Source: Boswellia sacra
Taxonomy: Eukaryota > Streptophyta > Magnoliopsida > Sapindales > Burseraceae
Direction of reading: 5' to 3'
Assembly (NCBI GenBank): GCA_013180625.2
Contig: SNVD02013915.1
Coordinates: forward strand, 1-64,000
Length of the DNA: 64,000 nucleotides
This document shows positions 34,586 to 46,820 of this stretch, piece after piece. Each line of letters begins with the position of its first letter. Position 1 is the first letter of the stretch. A program made the translations under genes and the position numbers. A model generated the notes under the pieces. It was not told the DNA's origin, ran no database searches, and worked only from the letters and a program-made list of their open reading frames with translations.

Positions 34586-36280
34586 TCACCTGATAAGCCT
34601 TGGTTTAGCATTTTTCTTTTTGAGTAAGTACCTCAAAGCTGCATGATCAAAATAAACGGTTACTTTAGTACCAATCAAATAAGATCGAAACTTTTCTAAA
34701 GCAAAAATAACCGGTAGTAGCTTTTTCTCAGTGGTAGAATAATTAAGTTGAGCATCATTTAAAGTCCGAGATACGTAGTAGATGGCATGTGGAATTCTGC
34801 CAATTCGTTGACCCAAAATGGCACCTACAACGTAGTCACTTGCATCGCACATGATCTCGAATGGATGATCCCAATTCGGAGATTGGATTACTAGAGCCGA
34901 AGTCAAGAGTTTCTTCAGTTTCTCAAATGCCTCTTTGCATTTCTCATCAAATTCAAAGGCCACATCATTCTGTAATAATCTGCATAGGGGCAATGCTATC
35001 TTCGAGAAATCTTTGATGAATCTACGATAAAAACCTGCATGACCAAGAAACGAACGAATATCCTGCACACTTGTGGGAGGTGGTAAGGAACATATAAGAT
35101 CTATCTTGGATTTATCAACTTCTATACCCTTAGCAGAAATAACATGTCCCAAAACTATACCTGATCTACCATAAAATGACATTTTTCTCAATTTAGAACA
35201 AGGTTAGTTTCCATACATCTTTGAAGTATAAGTGTAAGGTTATCAAGGCATTTATCAAAAGAATCACCAAAAACACTAAAGTCATCCATAAATACCTCAA
35301 TGATGTTCTCAACATAATTAGAGAAAATACTTACCATACACCTTTGGAAAGTGGCTGGGGCATTGTAAAGACCGAATGGCATGCGTCGATAGGGAAATGT
35401 ACCGAATGGCCATGTGAATGTAGTTTTCTCTTGATCCTCAGGGGCAATGACAATCTGATTATATCCTGAATAGCCATCAAGAAAACAATAGTGAGAATGA
35501 CCTGCTAACCTCTCCAAGCATTTGATCAATGAATGGCAAAGGAAAGTGATCCTTGCGAGTTGCTGAATTGAGCTTCCGATAATCAATACAAACTCACCAG
35601 CCAGTTTGGATACGAGTGGGAACTAGCTCATTATTGTCATTCTTAACCACCGTAACACCAGATTTCTTCAGAATAACTTGGACTGGACTCACCCACTTGC
35701 TATCCGAAATTGGATAAATCACCCCACATCTAACAATTTTAGGATTTCTTTCTTGACAACTTCCATCATTGGAGGATTCAACCTCCGCTGTGCTTCTCAA
35801 GTGGGCTTGGATCCTTCAGGCTGGGCTAATACCTTTGATGTCAGCGATTGTCCACCCAATGGCTGTTTTGTGATCTCGAAGCACTCGGATGAGTTTCTCT
35901 TCTTGTAATGGTGCAAGGCCCTTTGCTATTATGACTGGTAAAGTATCTTTCTCACCAAGGAATACATGTTTCAAATGATCTGGAAGAGGCTTAAGCTCCA
36001 AGGTAGGGGCTTTCATCATAGAAGGAAGAAGTTTCTCATTAGAGAAAGGCAATTCAATGTACGAAACATCATACCTGTTTGTGGTGATAGCTAAAGTCTC
36101 ATCTAAGCTTGCCACAGCTTCCTCCACTTCTTTAGATACATATATCAACTTTCTCGATTCTCTAAAATTTTCTGTCCTTATGTGTTCACTAATGGCTACT
36201 TCCAATCCATCCTTGCGAGTTAACTCAAAAAGTTGTTGTGCCAAAGAATCAATAACATTAACTGCAAAAACAGAATGCAA
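34586..36280 (-). pseudogene. Athila-like reverse transcriptase and RNase H, in pieces
   Basis: The pol linker (36280-35816; LELKPLPDHLKHVFLGEKD) runs into RT pieces at 35800-35594 (IYPISDSKWVSPVQVI) and 35586-35188 (FLDGYSGYNQIVIAPEDQEK, RMPFGLYNAPATFQR). The catalytic box is VFMDDFSVFG. RNase H follows in 35191-34586: [36 protein letters not shown] and YSTTEKKLL. In-frame stops separate the pieces near 35812, 35590 and 35190. All catalytic aspartates visible in RT (MDD) and RNase H (CDAS) are kept. Confidence 0.88.
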
Positions 36281-36290
36281 GTCACTAGGA

Positions 36291-37220
36291 TCACCTCATT
36301 GCCTCAAAAATATTGAAACGAATCACCTCGCCATCAAACTCCATGGTGAGAGTGCCATCATGAACATCAATCTTGGTTCGGACAATTTTCAAGAATGGCC
36401 TCCCTAAAAGAATCGGTGTTGGATTGGGAGATGTCTTATCCTCCATTTTAAGAACATAAAAGTCTACTGGAAATACCAATTGATTCACCTGCACAAGCAC
36501 ATCTTCCACAACTCCCTTGGGATATGCATTAGAACGATCACCAAGTTGAATGATAATACCAGTTTCCGCAAGGGGTCCAAGATTCAAGGAAGCATAAATA
36601 GAATATGGCATGACATTAATAGATGCTCCTAAATCTAACATAGCTCTTTCAAACTTGGTATTACCAATGGTGCATGGAATGGTGAACGTACCTGAATCTT
36701 TGCATTTCGGAGGAATTTTTCTTTGCAATACAGCTGAAATATTTTCCCACACACTTACCTTCTCATTTCCTTTCAACTTTCTCTTGTTGGTGCATAACTC
36801 CTTGAGAAATTTTGCATAACGAGATACTTGCTTAATAGCATTCAGAAGTGGTATATTTACCTCAATCTTGCAAAAAGTTTCCAGGATTTCCTGCTCTTGT
36901 TCCTCCTTCTTTGATTTTGTAAATCTGCTAGGAAAAGGTGGAGGAGTAACATATGAAGGAATATGGGTTTTAAGATTTACCTTAGAAGATGATGTTTTAT
37001 TCATGGTGGGAGTGGTATCATCCCCTTCATCAGCTTGTGTTTCTCTTGGATTGATCACTGGCTGAGAAGGTAATTTTTCGGAGCTTTGACTCTCAAATTT
37101 GCTCATGTCACTGGCCAATTGTCCCATTTGATTTTCCAGGTTTTGGATACTTGCCCTAGTTTCCTGCTGAAATTGCATTGTGTTAGTGGCAAGTGCTTTA
37201 ACAATATCCTGGAGAGACAT
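36291..37220 (-). pseudogene. Athila-like gag end and aspartic protease
   Basis: Open frame of 309 codons. A coiled-coil-like start (FQQETRASIQNLENQMGQLA) and an acidic linker precede the protease: MLDLGASINVMPYSIYA holds the catalytic D (D-L-G-A form, usual in Athila), and PILLGRPFLK and IDVHDGTLTM follow. The frame is separated from the upstream gag by a stop near 37233 (PAP*NSG). The protease would cut the polyprotein. Confidence 0.88.
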
Positions 37221-37289
37221 ACCTGAATTTTATGGAGCTGGTTGTGGTGCTGGTTCTGGTATTGGTGGTGGTTGTGCTTGAAATGGTTG

Positions 37290-38480
37290 CTACACCCTTG
37301 GTTGATTGAAACCTGGTGGTCGATTTGGTATGGCATTTGGGGCGATTGGTTGACGATTCTCATATCTTAAATTAGGGTGATCTCTCCATCCAGCATTGTA
37401 AGTATTGGAGAAAGGGTCATACCTTTGCCTTGGTTGTCCTGGAAATCCACCCATGGCATTGGCTTGTTCTGTATCTCCTTCTTGCAAAGTTGGACACATG
37501 TCGGTTGGATGGTCCATGGTAGAACATACTCCACATGCATAAGATTGCTGCATATGTCCTACAACCATTTTTTTTACAAGAGTGGTAAGTTCAAAAAGTT
37601 GATGTTCAATGTTTGAAGTACTTACCTCATTTACTCTCTTTGGTAGTTGTGGCTCAAATTGGCTGCTGAATTGTTGGGAGTTCGCTGCCATGTCACTAAT
37701 CAAACGTCTTGCAACGTTCGGTGTTTTATTAACTAGTGCTCCACCACTAGCAGCATCAATGATACTCCTTTCCATTGGTAAGGGACCCTCATAGAAATAT
37801 TGAATTAGGAGTCCATCACTAATTTGATGGTTTGGACAGCTAGCACATAACCTTTTAAATCTTTCTCAATATTCATGAAGTGATTCTTCATTGTGTTGTC
37901 GAATGCCACTAATATCTTTTCTAATATTGTAACTTTCGAGGCTGGAAAGTATTTCTCCAAAAAGATTTTACTCATCTCATTCCATGTGGTAATGGTACCT
38001 GGTGGTAATGGTACCTGGTGGTAGATAGTATAGCCAATCTTTTGCCGAATCTGCTAATAAGAATGGGAAAGCTCTCAATTTAATTTGCTCTTCAGAAACG
38101 CCGGTTGGCTTCATACTTGAGCATGCCACATGAAATTCTTTGAGGTGTTTGTTCGGATCCTCTCTTGTAAAACCATGAAATGTAGGCAAGAGATAAATTA
38201 GTCTAGATTTAAGTTCAAAATCTACCTCAAAGTTGGTGCTTATGCATAGCTGTTTTTTATCAATAATTGGAGCCGCTAACTCCTTACGAGTCTGATCGTT
38301 TTCCATCGCCATTACTTCCGATTTAGATTTGATTGAACTGCAAGAAGATGGGAGGGAAGTATGTCATGCAAGGTCAAATTCTGGAGGTGGAGTTGAAATT
38401 GACCAATTTAGCCTTAAATTCGAGGATTGGAGAAACTCCTTAATTCTCTTAAGTTGTTGATCCGCTTCTCCCTCGGACAT
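37290..38480 (-). pseudogene. Athila-like gag, disabled by a stop, a 16-bp duplication and a frameshift
   Basis: The ATG at 38480 matches that of element 1, but the frame meets TGA at the codon that is CGA in element 1 (a CpG-type change). It continues from MAMENDQTRKELAAPII to PPGTITT, where an extra 16 bp (taatggtacctggtgg twice, about 37986-38020) shifts the frame. The later part (37775-37290) reads ISDMAANSQQFSSQF, LFELTTLVKKM and the zinc knuckle CGVCSTMDHPTDMC (C-X2-C-X4-H-X4-C). Gag would package element RNA. Confidence 0.85.
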
Positions 38481-38562
38481 AAAAGCCTAAACACAAACAA
38501 TCAGAAAATAAAGATCAAGAATTATCAGTAAAGACAGAATAACAAATCGATTAGAAAATCAG

Positions 38563-38580
38563 TCCCCGGCAACGGCGCCA
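38563..38580 (-). other. Primer-binding site, tRNA-Asp type
   Basis: Minus strand TGGCGCCGTTGCCGGGGA, same as at 721-740, between LTR end 38587 and the gag ATG. Confidence 0.85.
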
Positions 38581-38586
38581 AAAACT

Positions 38587-40003
38587 TGATGCGTTCGAAA
38601 CTAGCAACTATACTAATCGCACAAGTAATAATAAAGTAATGAGTAAGATATCATTCCCACGAGGATTGATTCTAATTGAAATTGTTATTTCTAGCAACAA
38701 TAAACTAAACAGGGGGGGTTTTGTTGAATGATTAACTAAATGAAATAAGAATGCAAATTAAGAATAACAAAATAGAAGTTAATTTGAATGAAAGATCAAT
38801 GAGAGAAATCTGGTTAAGAGATCATTCTCTACCACAAGATATGGATTTGCGAATTAATCGTAGAATTGTCATCCAATTACAGCATTGAAGTTATCAACCG
38901 TAGATAACAACAAGCTCTGTTATCCCAATCTTTCCTTACTTTGTTGTTAAATAAAACAAGCTCTTTATTTAATCTCTATCCATTAAACAACCTAGAACAA
39001 GCTCTCTAAGTTTAATTCAATAGAAGCATTACGATGAGAAAGATAGGTTGATCTAAGCAATAATCACACAAGTTCGGATTATTTAACCTAGGTTGTATTT
39101 TCCAATTGCAATCTCTGATCACAATTTTGCTACTAATGATTGAAATTCATGACAATTACAGATCAAGATTTCTAATCTAGCAATAGACAACAACCATATT
39201 ATATTCAGTTGGCCATCCCAAATACAATCAGCAAGCAATCATAAGCATTAGATATGGGAAAATGCAAACAACTTCAATTAGAGAATTGGATAACATTTCT
39301 TACACAATCAACTCATAAAAACCATATCAAGGGCTTTGAAATCACCCTCAACCAATTCAGATTCAGTTACACATGTTCAAAAACGTAGTCAATACAATAC
39401 AATACAAAAGCATTCCAGAAAATGAAAGGGAAAGGAAGAAACTTAGCAAATCCCTTGCAAATCTCCTTAGATTTGTAGTTCTTCCTCTTTCCAAGCTTTC
39501 TTTCTCCTTCAAGAACTCCAAAAGATGAAAGAATTCCAGACTGCAGCCTCCAAGTCGTTTCCCCCTCTTCAAGTTATGTAAACAAAACCCTAAAATATGT
39601 TTATATACTCTGCTACAGTAACTTGCTACAGTGCCTCCGTATTTAATAACATGCTACGGTGATATGTGGAATTACAAATATACACTTCTCATACTATTTT
39701 TATCATAACTTTTGGTACACTACATAAATTTGTGAACCGTAAATTTCTCCAGAAAATAGACTTCGAGAGCTTTTCAATGGTATATAGCATGTTATCCGGT
39801 TAATTGTATATCGATACAATCAACTCCAAGAAATTGACTGATTAGCAGAGGTGAAAATGAAGGGTTTTACTCCATTTTTGTGCAAGTTGCTCCAAAACTC
39901 CTACAAACATCAAAACCACACAAAGACATAAAAATATCAAGGAATATAGCAAAGAAACATGGACAAATTGATATGAAAGTAATACATAAATAGACACCTA
40001 TCA
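38587..40003 (-). mobile_element. 5' LTR of Athila-like retrotransposon 2
   Basis: Minus strand from TGATAGGTGTC (40003) to ACGCATCA (38587), about 1417 bp, closely similar along its length to 747-2170. It is inserted in a TIR-NBS-LRR pseudogene right after the codons for YFAK. The adjoining 40004-40008 (cttta) is one half of the target duplication. Confidence 0.9.
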
Positions 40004-40939
40004 CTTTAGCAAAATAAGAACCTTCATATTGGCTTGAAATTTTGTTGAATACAGCATGACTAATCATTGTCTTACCTATCCCCCCATTCCCCAAATTCCT
40101 ACAATGCGAACACCTTTTGATTCTTTTCACAATAAAGATTCAATTTTTTGTTGGACATAATTTGTTTAATATACACAAAATTTCCCCCACAATTTTCTCT
40201 ATAAGTACATTTTCTGGCCTGACATGTAGAAAGAAGAAAAAACAGCTAGAGTAAATGAATCAAAAATAGACGATAACATAATTTTCTTTCCAATAGCTGA
40301 TATAGTGAAGATATTTATGTATCTTCCAACTCAATTCACTAATGAGAAATATCTGTATTCTTTAAAAAATGAAAAATAAAAATAAAAATCAGAGAGTGAA
40401 GCGTTAACGAAAGAGTAGACAATTCAAGGAGAATCAACACTCACATTTTGTCATTTATAGGCCAGCTAGAAAGATTGGCTGCTTCCTCTAAAGCAGATTC
40501 CCATCTCTTCAGCTCCTTTGATCTCTCTTTAAAACATTTCTGAAGCTTCTAAAATGCTTTCCCAAAAACTGAAGTCTATTTCGTTTTGGAGACATTTTTT
40601 ATATCTGATGGATCTACATGATAAAAAACCGATATTGCAATCTGTCTGTATGTTCTTTTGTGTACAAGGATCTCTTCAAGCTCTCAGAGACACCATCTAG
40701 AGTCTGCATAATTTTGTGAGAAATGATAACGGAAATCTTTGATGCTTCAATTGTACTTAAAAGAGATGAGGAAATTTCATCTCCTCTGTCAATTTGGTCA
40801 TCCTTGAATGTTTTGATCTTTTTACGACACATAGCCGCATGGAGGTGGCTTGTAAAATTGTTGCGGGTGTCCCTCCCTCAAAACTAAGGAAAACTTCATA
40901 CTTTAGTTAATGAGAGACAAGAGACGAAGAAGAAGCCAT
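40004..40939 (-). pseudogene. TIR-NBS-LRR resistance gene pseudogene, TIR and start of NB-ARC
   Basis: From the ATG at 40939 (MASSSSSLVSH) a stop follows, then KYEVFLSFEGG, a frameshift to DTRNNFTSHLHAAMCRKK, IKTFKDDQIDRGDEISSSLL and IEASKISVII. Later pieces give HVDPSDI, KLQKCFKERSKELKRWESA and LEEAANL (40590-40450). This is a TIR domain. Downstream, GVRIVGIWGMGG and, after a frameshift, GIGKTMISHAVFNKISSQYE form the NB-ARC P-loop exon up to 40004, where the Athila LTR cuts it. TNL proteins are intracellular immune receptors. NB-ARC remainder and LRR are not found. At least two stops and two frameshifts. Confidence 0.87.
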
Positions 40940-40959
40940 CATCCACTTAGTAGAGACCT

Positions 40960-41529
40960 AGCTAATATTCAGATCGGTTAAGAAACTGCACAAACAAAAC
41001 CAAGACTAATCAAAGCCATTATCATGAATCATAAACAGAAAAGGAAATGTAAAAAGAAAAAAAAAACATGAATGAAATATTAACGAGCGAGAGAGATTCA
41101 CAAATGGAAGAAATTAGAATTCTGTGCCTCTTAAAAATTGAAGATCCACATAATTGATTTGAGAGACTCTTTAAAATCACCAGGCAAATGTGGATGGGAA
41201 TGCGAATGTTCCCAGAATATCTCTAGAGCGCCTTCCACAAAGCTTCCTCCTAATTACATTGATAATGAGTTATATATGTTACCCAAAACTAGAACCATTA
41301 CAATGAGTTCTAACGTTATCCCTGCAATCACTATTCCAATAATTTATATTGGTAAAAAGAAATAACCGACACCAATTACGAGCAAAATTAATTAAACACA
41401 ACAAACCTGATTACCTTGTGTCAATGCATATCATTATCTCTGTATCCCCACAAGATACAATTGAGGCTAGCGTTAAGCAAGTGAGGTAGCTATTGACAGT
41501 GATGAAACTAACCCTATTTAAAACACTAG
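40960..41529. other. Region upstream of the TNL pseudogene
   Basis: AT-rich DNA with no recognisable coding sequence. It would hold the promoter of the TNL gene but no site stands out. Confidence 0.35.
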
Positions 41530-41932
41530 ATCTTTTATGAAGATAATTTGATGCATAAGTTAAAAGAAAATGATAAATTGAACAACATTTCAAAATTTGA
41601 TAAATTGATAATAATGAGAATGAATTCGGGTAAACTAACTCTTATATAGGGTAAATAATCTTAATACTTGTAGAATAAGTAAAACTAGAATAAGAAAATA
41701 TAATCCTATGAATAATAAAATTTCTTGAAATAGGCTAAATTGTCTTAATATTTATAGAACAAGTAAAACTAGAATAAGAAATAAAAATCCTATGAATAAT
41801 AGAATATCCTAAAATACTAAAAATCCTAATTAGATTCAAATAAATCTAAATCAAAACAAAAAATTTTGACATAATTTCGAAAGTAGTTGATTTTATCCTA
41901 AAACAAATAAGACTCATAATGGTCCTACATCA
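41530..41932 (-). mobile_element. 3' LTR of the 41.5-46.7 kb element
   Basis: Matches 46300-46705 (gataataatgagaatgaatt, aatacttgtagaataagtaa, atcctaaaacaaataagact). The outer end is diverged and its exact limit is uncertain. Confidence 0.7.
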
Positions 41933-42850
41933 GGCTCCTCCTCTTGAAAAGAAGGTCCTCGAGTTGTCTTGATGTAACTCCTTATCATCCTCAAGATATG
42001 CATACAAATCTTTGACGTTAAAGGTATTGGAAATATTCCAATCATCTAAAATTTCCACCACATATGTATTGTTGTTTATCTTCTTGGAGATTTGCAAAGG
42101 ACGATACTTCTTCTTTTGAAGATTGGATTGAACATCTAGAAATATGTTTTTCCTCATACGAACCATTGCCAAATCTCCCTCTCAAAACACCTTTTTCCTT
42201 TTGTGCATATCTGCATCACTCCTATACCTTATATATGCAACTTCCAAGTTTGCACGTACAAACTGTTGGATCTCAAACGCTTTTGTCGTCGTGTTTGTAG
42301 CTGAAATATTACACATGTCATTACTTGGTAAAGACACCAAGTCAAAAAAATGGTGTAGAGGATGGATCTAAACTACAGTGAATGATGCCTTTTTTTTTAG
42401 AATGATTGGGCATACTATTGTAAGCGTACCCAACTTGTGGCAAAATTGCATCCTATTGCTTCAGCTTGCCTCAAACCATACATCTTTACATACGACCAAG
42501 TGTACAATTGACAACCTTAGTTTGGCCATTAGCTTGCGAATGAAAAGCACTACTAAATTGAAGCTTTGTATTGCAAATCCTCCACAAGGTACATGCCAAA
42601 AATGACTCACAAATTTAACATCCCGATCCAAAGTAATAGTCTTTGGAAAGCCATGTATATGAACAAACTCCCATAAGCACAAACTAGCCACGACCATGCA
42701 AGAAATGAAATGTGTCATCTTGGAAAATTTGTTGACAAACACGAAGATTGAATCAAAACCCCACTGTATTCTTGGTAAACCAAATACGAAATCCATCTAC
42801 AAGTCTTCCTGGATTATTTTTGGAATTAGCAATCAAGTATACGATCCGGC
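41933..42850 (-). pseudogene. Gypsy integrase remains
   Basis: 42796-42461 reads [20 protein letters not shown] and [18 protein letters not shown], the first two catalytic aspartates of the DDE core. 42172-41930 reads YRPLQISKKINNNTYVVEIL and WNISNTFNVKDLYAYLEDD, the C-terminal module. Frameshifts and stops separate them; the catalytic glutamate region is not readable in frame. Confidence 0.75.
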
Positions 42851-43088
42851 ATTTTGTTCATGCCTTATAGAAAGTTGACACGTTTGACATTACTTCATAA
42901 TTCTGCCAACATCTCTCTTCAATGAAGGCCAATAATAGTGCTCTTGTAACAACTCAATAGTCTTATCACAACCAACATGAGATCCAAAACCTCCTCTATG
43001 TATTTCTCTAATTATTTATTCCTTCCAAGAGCTATGAGGAATACAAAATCTATTAGTCTTAAAAAGAAAACCTTCATGAATGAGAAAG

Positions 43089-44260
43089 TCAACTTAGTTC
43101 ATTTGTTGTTGCACTTCTCCCAAATTTGCCAAATGTCTTGAATTCGGTCACCTTAGCAGACACAGTAATAAGCAATGTTGCACGCCTACTAAGTGCATGA
43201 GCTACCTTGTTCATCTGCCTCGATTTGTGCTTTAAAGAGAGTGAATTTTTGTAGAAAACCGGCCCACTTTGCATGCATCCATTTCAATTGTTGTTGACAA
43301 TTGATAAACTTCAATGATTGAGAATGACTATACATAACGAATTCACATTACACCAAGTAATGCTGCTATTGTTTGAGTGCTCAAAAGATGGCAGAATTCT
43401 TGCTCATAAGTGCATCACTCAACTTTTGCTAAAGAATTCCATTGGTTTACCCTCTTCAGACAAAACAGCCCCAATTCCCTTTTTGAAAGTATCACACTCA
43501 ACTTCAACAAGTTTATCAAAGCTAGGCAAAGCTAAAACAAACTCGGTACTCAACTTGTCTTTCAACAAAGCAAAGTTAATATCTTTTTCATCCCTATTGA
43601 AACTTCCTCTTCTTCATACACTCAATAATTGGTGTTGCAATAGTGCTAAAGTTTCATATAAATCTCCTATAGAAGGTTGCTAACCCATGGAAACTCCTAA
43701 CTTCAATCACAGTCTTAGGCTTAGACCACTCATGAATGGATTTAACCTTTAACTCATTTACTTGAAGCCCTTTAACACTAACAACAAATCCCAAAAACAC
43801 CAAGCTATTTTGTATAAAACTACACTTTTTCATATTGACAAACAATTTATGTTTTTTTTAATTCTATTAACACCATACACTAACGTTATAGATGCAACTC
43901 TTTATTAGCATTATAAATCAAGATATCATCGAAGTAAACCACCACAAATTTATAAGCAAAGGGTGTAGTACTGTAGTCATTAATTGCATGAAAGCGCTAG
44001 GTGTATTTGACATCTCAAATGGAATTACCAACCACTCATATAATTCATCCTTGGTCTTAGAGGCTATCTTCCATTCATCACCCAGTCGAATACGTACTTG
44101 ATAGTACCCACTACAAGGATCAATCTTGGAAAACACTTGTGCCCCATGTAATTGATCTAACATGTCTTGTAGCTTTGGAATAGGAAAGTTATACTTGATA
44201 GTGATCTTATTAATTGCTCAGCTATCCATACCATCTTTCTTTAGAACCAACAATGCAAGG
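43089..44260 (-). pseudogene. Gypsy RT and RNase H remains
   Basis: 44163-43918 gives [39 protein letters not shown] and a degraded [10 protein letters not shown] (family FGLSNAPSTF). The catalytic [12 protein letters not shown] is present at about 43940-43905 in another frame. 43845-43654 gives MKKCSFIQNSLVFLGFVVS and EVRSFHGLATFYRRFI. RNase H traces and ALSRRATLL follow to 43089. Disabled by frameshifts and stops. Confidence 0.8.
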
Positions 44261-44548
44261 ACTACAATGAACTCTTACTCTCTCGTATAAACCCTTGTGA
44301 AGCAGATCTTCAACTTACTCTTTCAAAATTGCTTTTTTCTAGGGCTCATTCGATAGTGAGGAAGATTGGGTAAACTCGCTCTAGGAACCAAATCAATATG
44401 CTATTGTATGTCATGCATATAAGGTAATCTAGATGGTGTTTCAGAAGGCGTAATGTCTCCAAATTCGGCTAGAATGGGTTGCACCTTCTTTGGAATTTCC
44501 TTTAACTCGAATTCTTCCTTTTAAAGCTCAACTATTCTTCCAACATCC

Positions 44549-45271
44549 CTATATTATATCATCAATTTGACTCCTCAACTTAGCAATCAAGGCCTGACCA
44601 TCCACCTCTGAAGAACCACTAATATCCTTTCTACTATTACGAGGAACTAAAATCATCTTTTTACCGTTCCACCAAAACAAATAAGTGTTGGCCCTTCCCT
44701 TAAACGTAGCATCTCTATCATATTGTCGTGGTCTTCCCAACAAGATATGATTAACATCCATTTCAACTACATCACAAAGCATAGTCTCTCTATAATTTTT
44801 ACCAATAGAAATAGTTACTAGACATACCTCATTCACATGCTCCATTGTTTTCTTCATCAACCACTCAAGCTTCTATGGCATAGGATGCCTCTCCGTTTTG
44901 AGTTTCAAAGTATTCAATAGTGCCCTTGACACAATATTCTCTGTACTACCTCTATCAATTTCCATATTACTCACCTTATTATTAATTATTGCCCTCATTT
45001 TGAAGATCTTGTGCTGTTGTGAATGAACTAATGCCCTTGGTGCAATCAAGACCTGATAAGATACGCAAGAAACATGATCCCCCTTATCTCTATCAAGCAC
45101 CTCAATCTTAGCATCAACCTCTTTATCGATTTTGCTATTTCCCTCAGCTTGCACAAAATTAGTCATTCTATTCCCTCTACAATCGTTGGACTGATGACTA
45201 ACTCCACCACACTTTAAACATTTATCAAGCATCGGTTTGGCGTAAGGATTATTTTGTTGCGGCTGCTTCAC
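44549..45271 (-). pseudogene. Gypsy gag zinc knuckle and protease
   Basis: 45271-44873 contains CLKCGGVSHQSNDC (C-X2-C-X4-H-X4-C), then MEIDRGSTENIVSRALLNTL. The usual active-site D-S-G is D-R-G here, which would inactivate the protease. 44860-44549 continues VEMDVNHILLGRPRQYD and RANTYLFWWNGKKMIL. A stop separates the two frames. Confidence 0.8.
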
Positions 45272-46210
45272 GGTCTGATTGTTTGATTGTTGTTGTGGTT
45301 GCTTTTGGTAGCTACTACTTTTTGCTTGTTATAGTTGCTTTGGCCATTACTTTGCCCAATCATAGCTTTGTCTTAGGAATATTGGTTGTAAGAGGTGTTG
45401 TATTGATGCGACACAACCTATGTCTTAAGAGTGGATAATTGTCTAATCAACCTCTTCCTAAATTTTTTGGCCTTATCCACTACTTCATACAGCTTGAAGA
45501 TCGTTTGCACCGACATATCATCGTAGATTTTTTACTTCATACCCCCAATAAACCTTGTAATCAATTGTTGCTCAAACTCGTTCAAGTTATATCTTGCCTG
45601 CAATCTATTAAACTCCTTCGTATATTCATCTACACTATGATTACGTTGCCTACAATTTTGATACTAAATATACAAAGTTTGTTGATAATCAGACGGTAAA
45701 TATTGATCAATCAATTTCTTTTTCATTTTATCCCATCATTTTATAAGATCTTTACCAGCCATCCTTCACCTATTTTGTTTTTGTTGCCATCAAGCAAAAA
45801 CCCTCCTTTTAACATAAGAGCTACTAATCGAACTTTCTTCTTCTCAACTATCCCTACGTAAGATAAGAAAGTCTCAACCTCAACAAGCCAATCTGAAAAT
45901 TCTTCTACGCCCACTAAAGATAGGAATATCAGGATTAACTTTATAATCAGTCTTTTCGTTTTTCTTACACATGGTTTCATCATCCGACTCAGTATCTATT
46001 TAATCATTACGTGAAGGTTCGCCTTTTTTTGTAAAGAGCCTACCCATTGGCGTAGGCATGCGAGCCTGTCTCTCTTTATTTCACCCATATCTGCATTCAA
46101 GCGTCCTGTTGCTATCAATCTCTAACAACTCTAATTGGTGAGATACATCTTGGTATTGATTTTGGAGTTAAGTTTGGTGAGATAGCCAGCATGATAGGAT
46201 CATCCACCAT
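45272..46210 (-). pseudogene. Gypsy gag remains
   Basis: From the ATG at 46210 (MVDDPIMLA). The gag core EEFSDWLVEVETFLSYVGIV and KKKVRLVALMLKGG is readable at 45910-45790, but many stops break the frame before the zinc knuckle. Confidence 0.7.
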
Positions 46211-46230
46211 AGTCTAAGTTCTCTGATCAC

Positions 46231-46705
46231 TGTTATAACAACCATCGCCTACTGATCGTCATGTGCCATGAGAGACAAGTGATTTTGGCCTTAATGCAAA
46301 ATTTGATTTGGAAGCTAAAGAAAAAGATAAATTGGACAAAAGTTCAAAATTTGATAAATTAATAACAATGAGAATGAATTACAAAGCTAGGGTAAACTAA
46401 CCCTTACATAGGCCAAATAATCCTAACACTTGTAGAATAAGTAAAACTAGAATAAGAAAATAAAATTCTACCAATAATAAAATAATCTTGAAATCGGCTA
46501 AATTGTCCTAATACTTGTAAAACAAGTAAAACAATAATAAAAAATAAAATCCTATGAATAATAAAATATCCTAAAAGACTAAAAATCCTAACTAGACTCA
46601 AATAAATGAAAATAAGAAATTCTAATATAACTTGGAAACCAAGTGATTTTATCCTAAAACAAATAAGACTTAAAATTGTCATGCATCAAATTGGTTCCTA
46701 CATCA
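46231..46705 (-). mobile_element. 5' LTR of the 41.5-46.7 kb element
   Basis: 475 bp, TGATGTAGGAACC at 46705 to TTATAACA at 46231 (minus strand), partner of 41530-41932. Confidence 0.78.
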
Positions 46706-46820
46706 CGTCACTGGTCAAACAAATATTCAAACAACCTTCAAATGGGACACTCATAGAGTAATCAATATCCCTAAAAATTAGCACTTAATTTTAGTAACTC
46801 AGTGATATGTTTAGTTTTAG

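Larger units (their letters stand above)
33127..40003 (-). mobile_element. Athila-like Ty3/gypsy retrotransposon 2, 3' LTR not found
   Basis: On the minus strand: 5' LTR (38587-40003), tRNA-Asp primer-binding site, gag, protease, RT, RNase H and integrase in the gypsy order. The motif wording ([41 protein letters not shown]) is typical of the Athila lineage. No matching LTR occurs between 24000 and 33000, and LOG, tandem repeats and Sirevirus DNA occupy that place, so the 3' end is deleted, displaced or never present. Several stops and frameshifts make it inactive. Confidence 0.88.
41530..46705 (-). mobile_element. Decayed Ty3/gypsy (chromovirus-like) retrotransposon with both LTRs
   Basis: The related segments about 41530-41932 and 46231-46705 bound minus-strand gag, protease, RT, RNase H and integrase remains. 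The LTR start is TGATGTAGGA, seen at 46705 and 41932; the polypurine tract CAAGAGGAGGAGCC (minus strand, 41946-41933) adjoins the 3' LTR. After the right LTR end (ttataaca, 46231) comes GTGATCAGAGA, a decayed form of a TGGTATCAGAGC-type primer site. LTRs differ by many changes, so the insertion is old. Confidence 0.8.
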
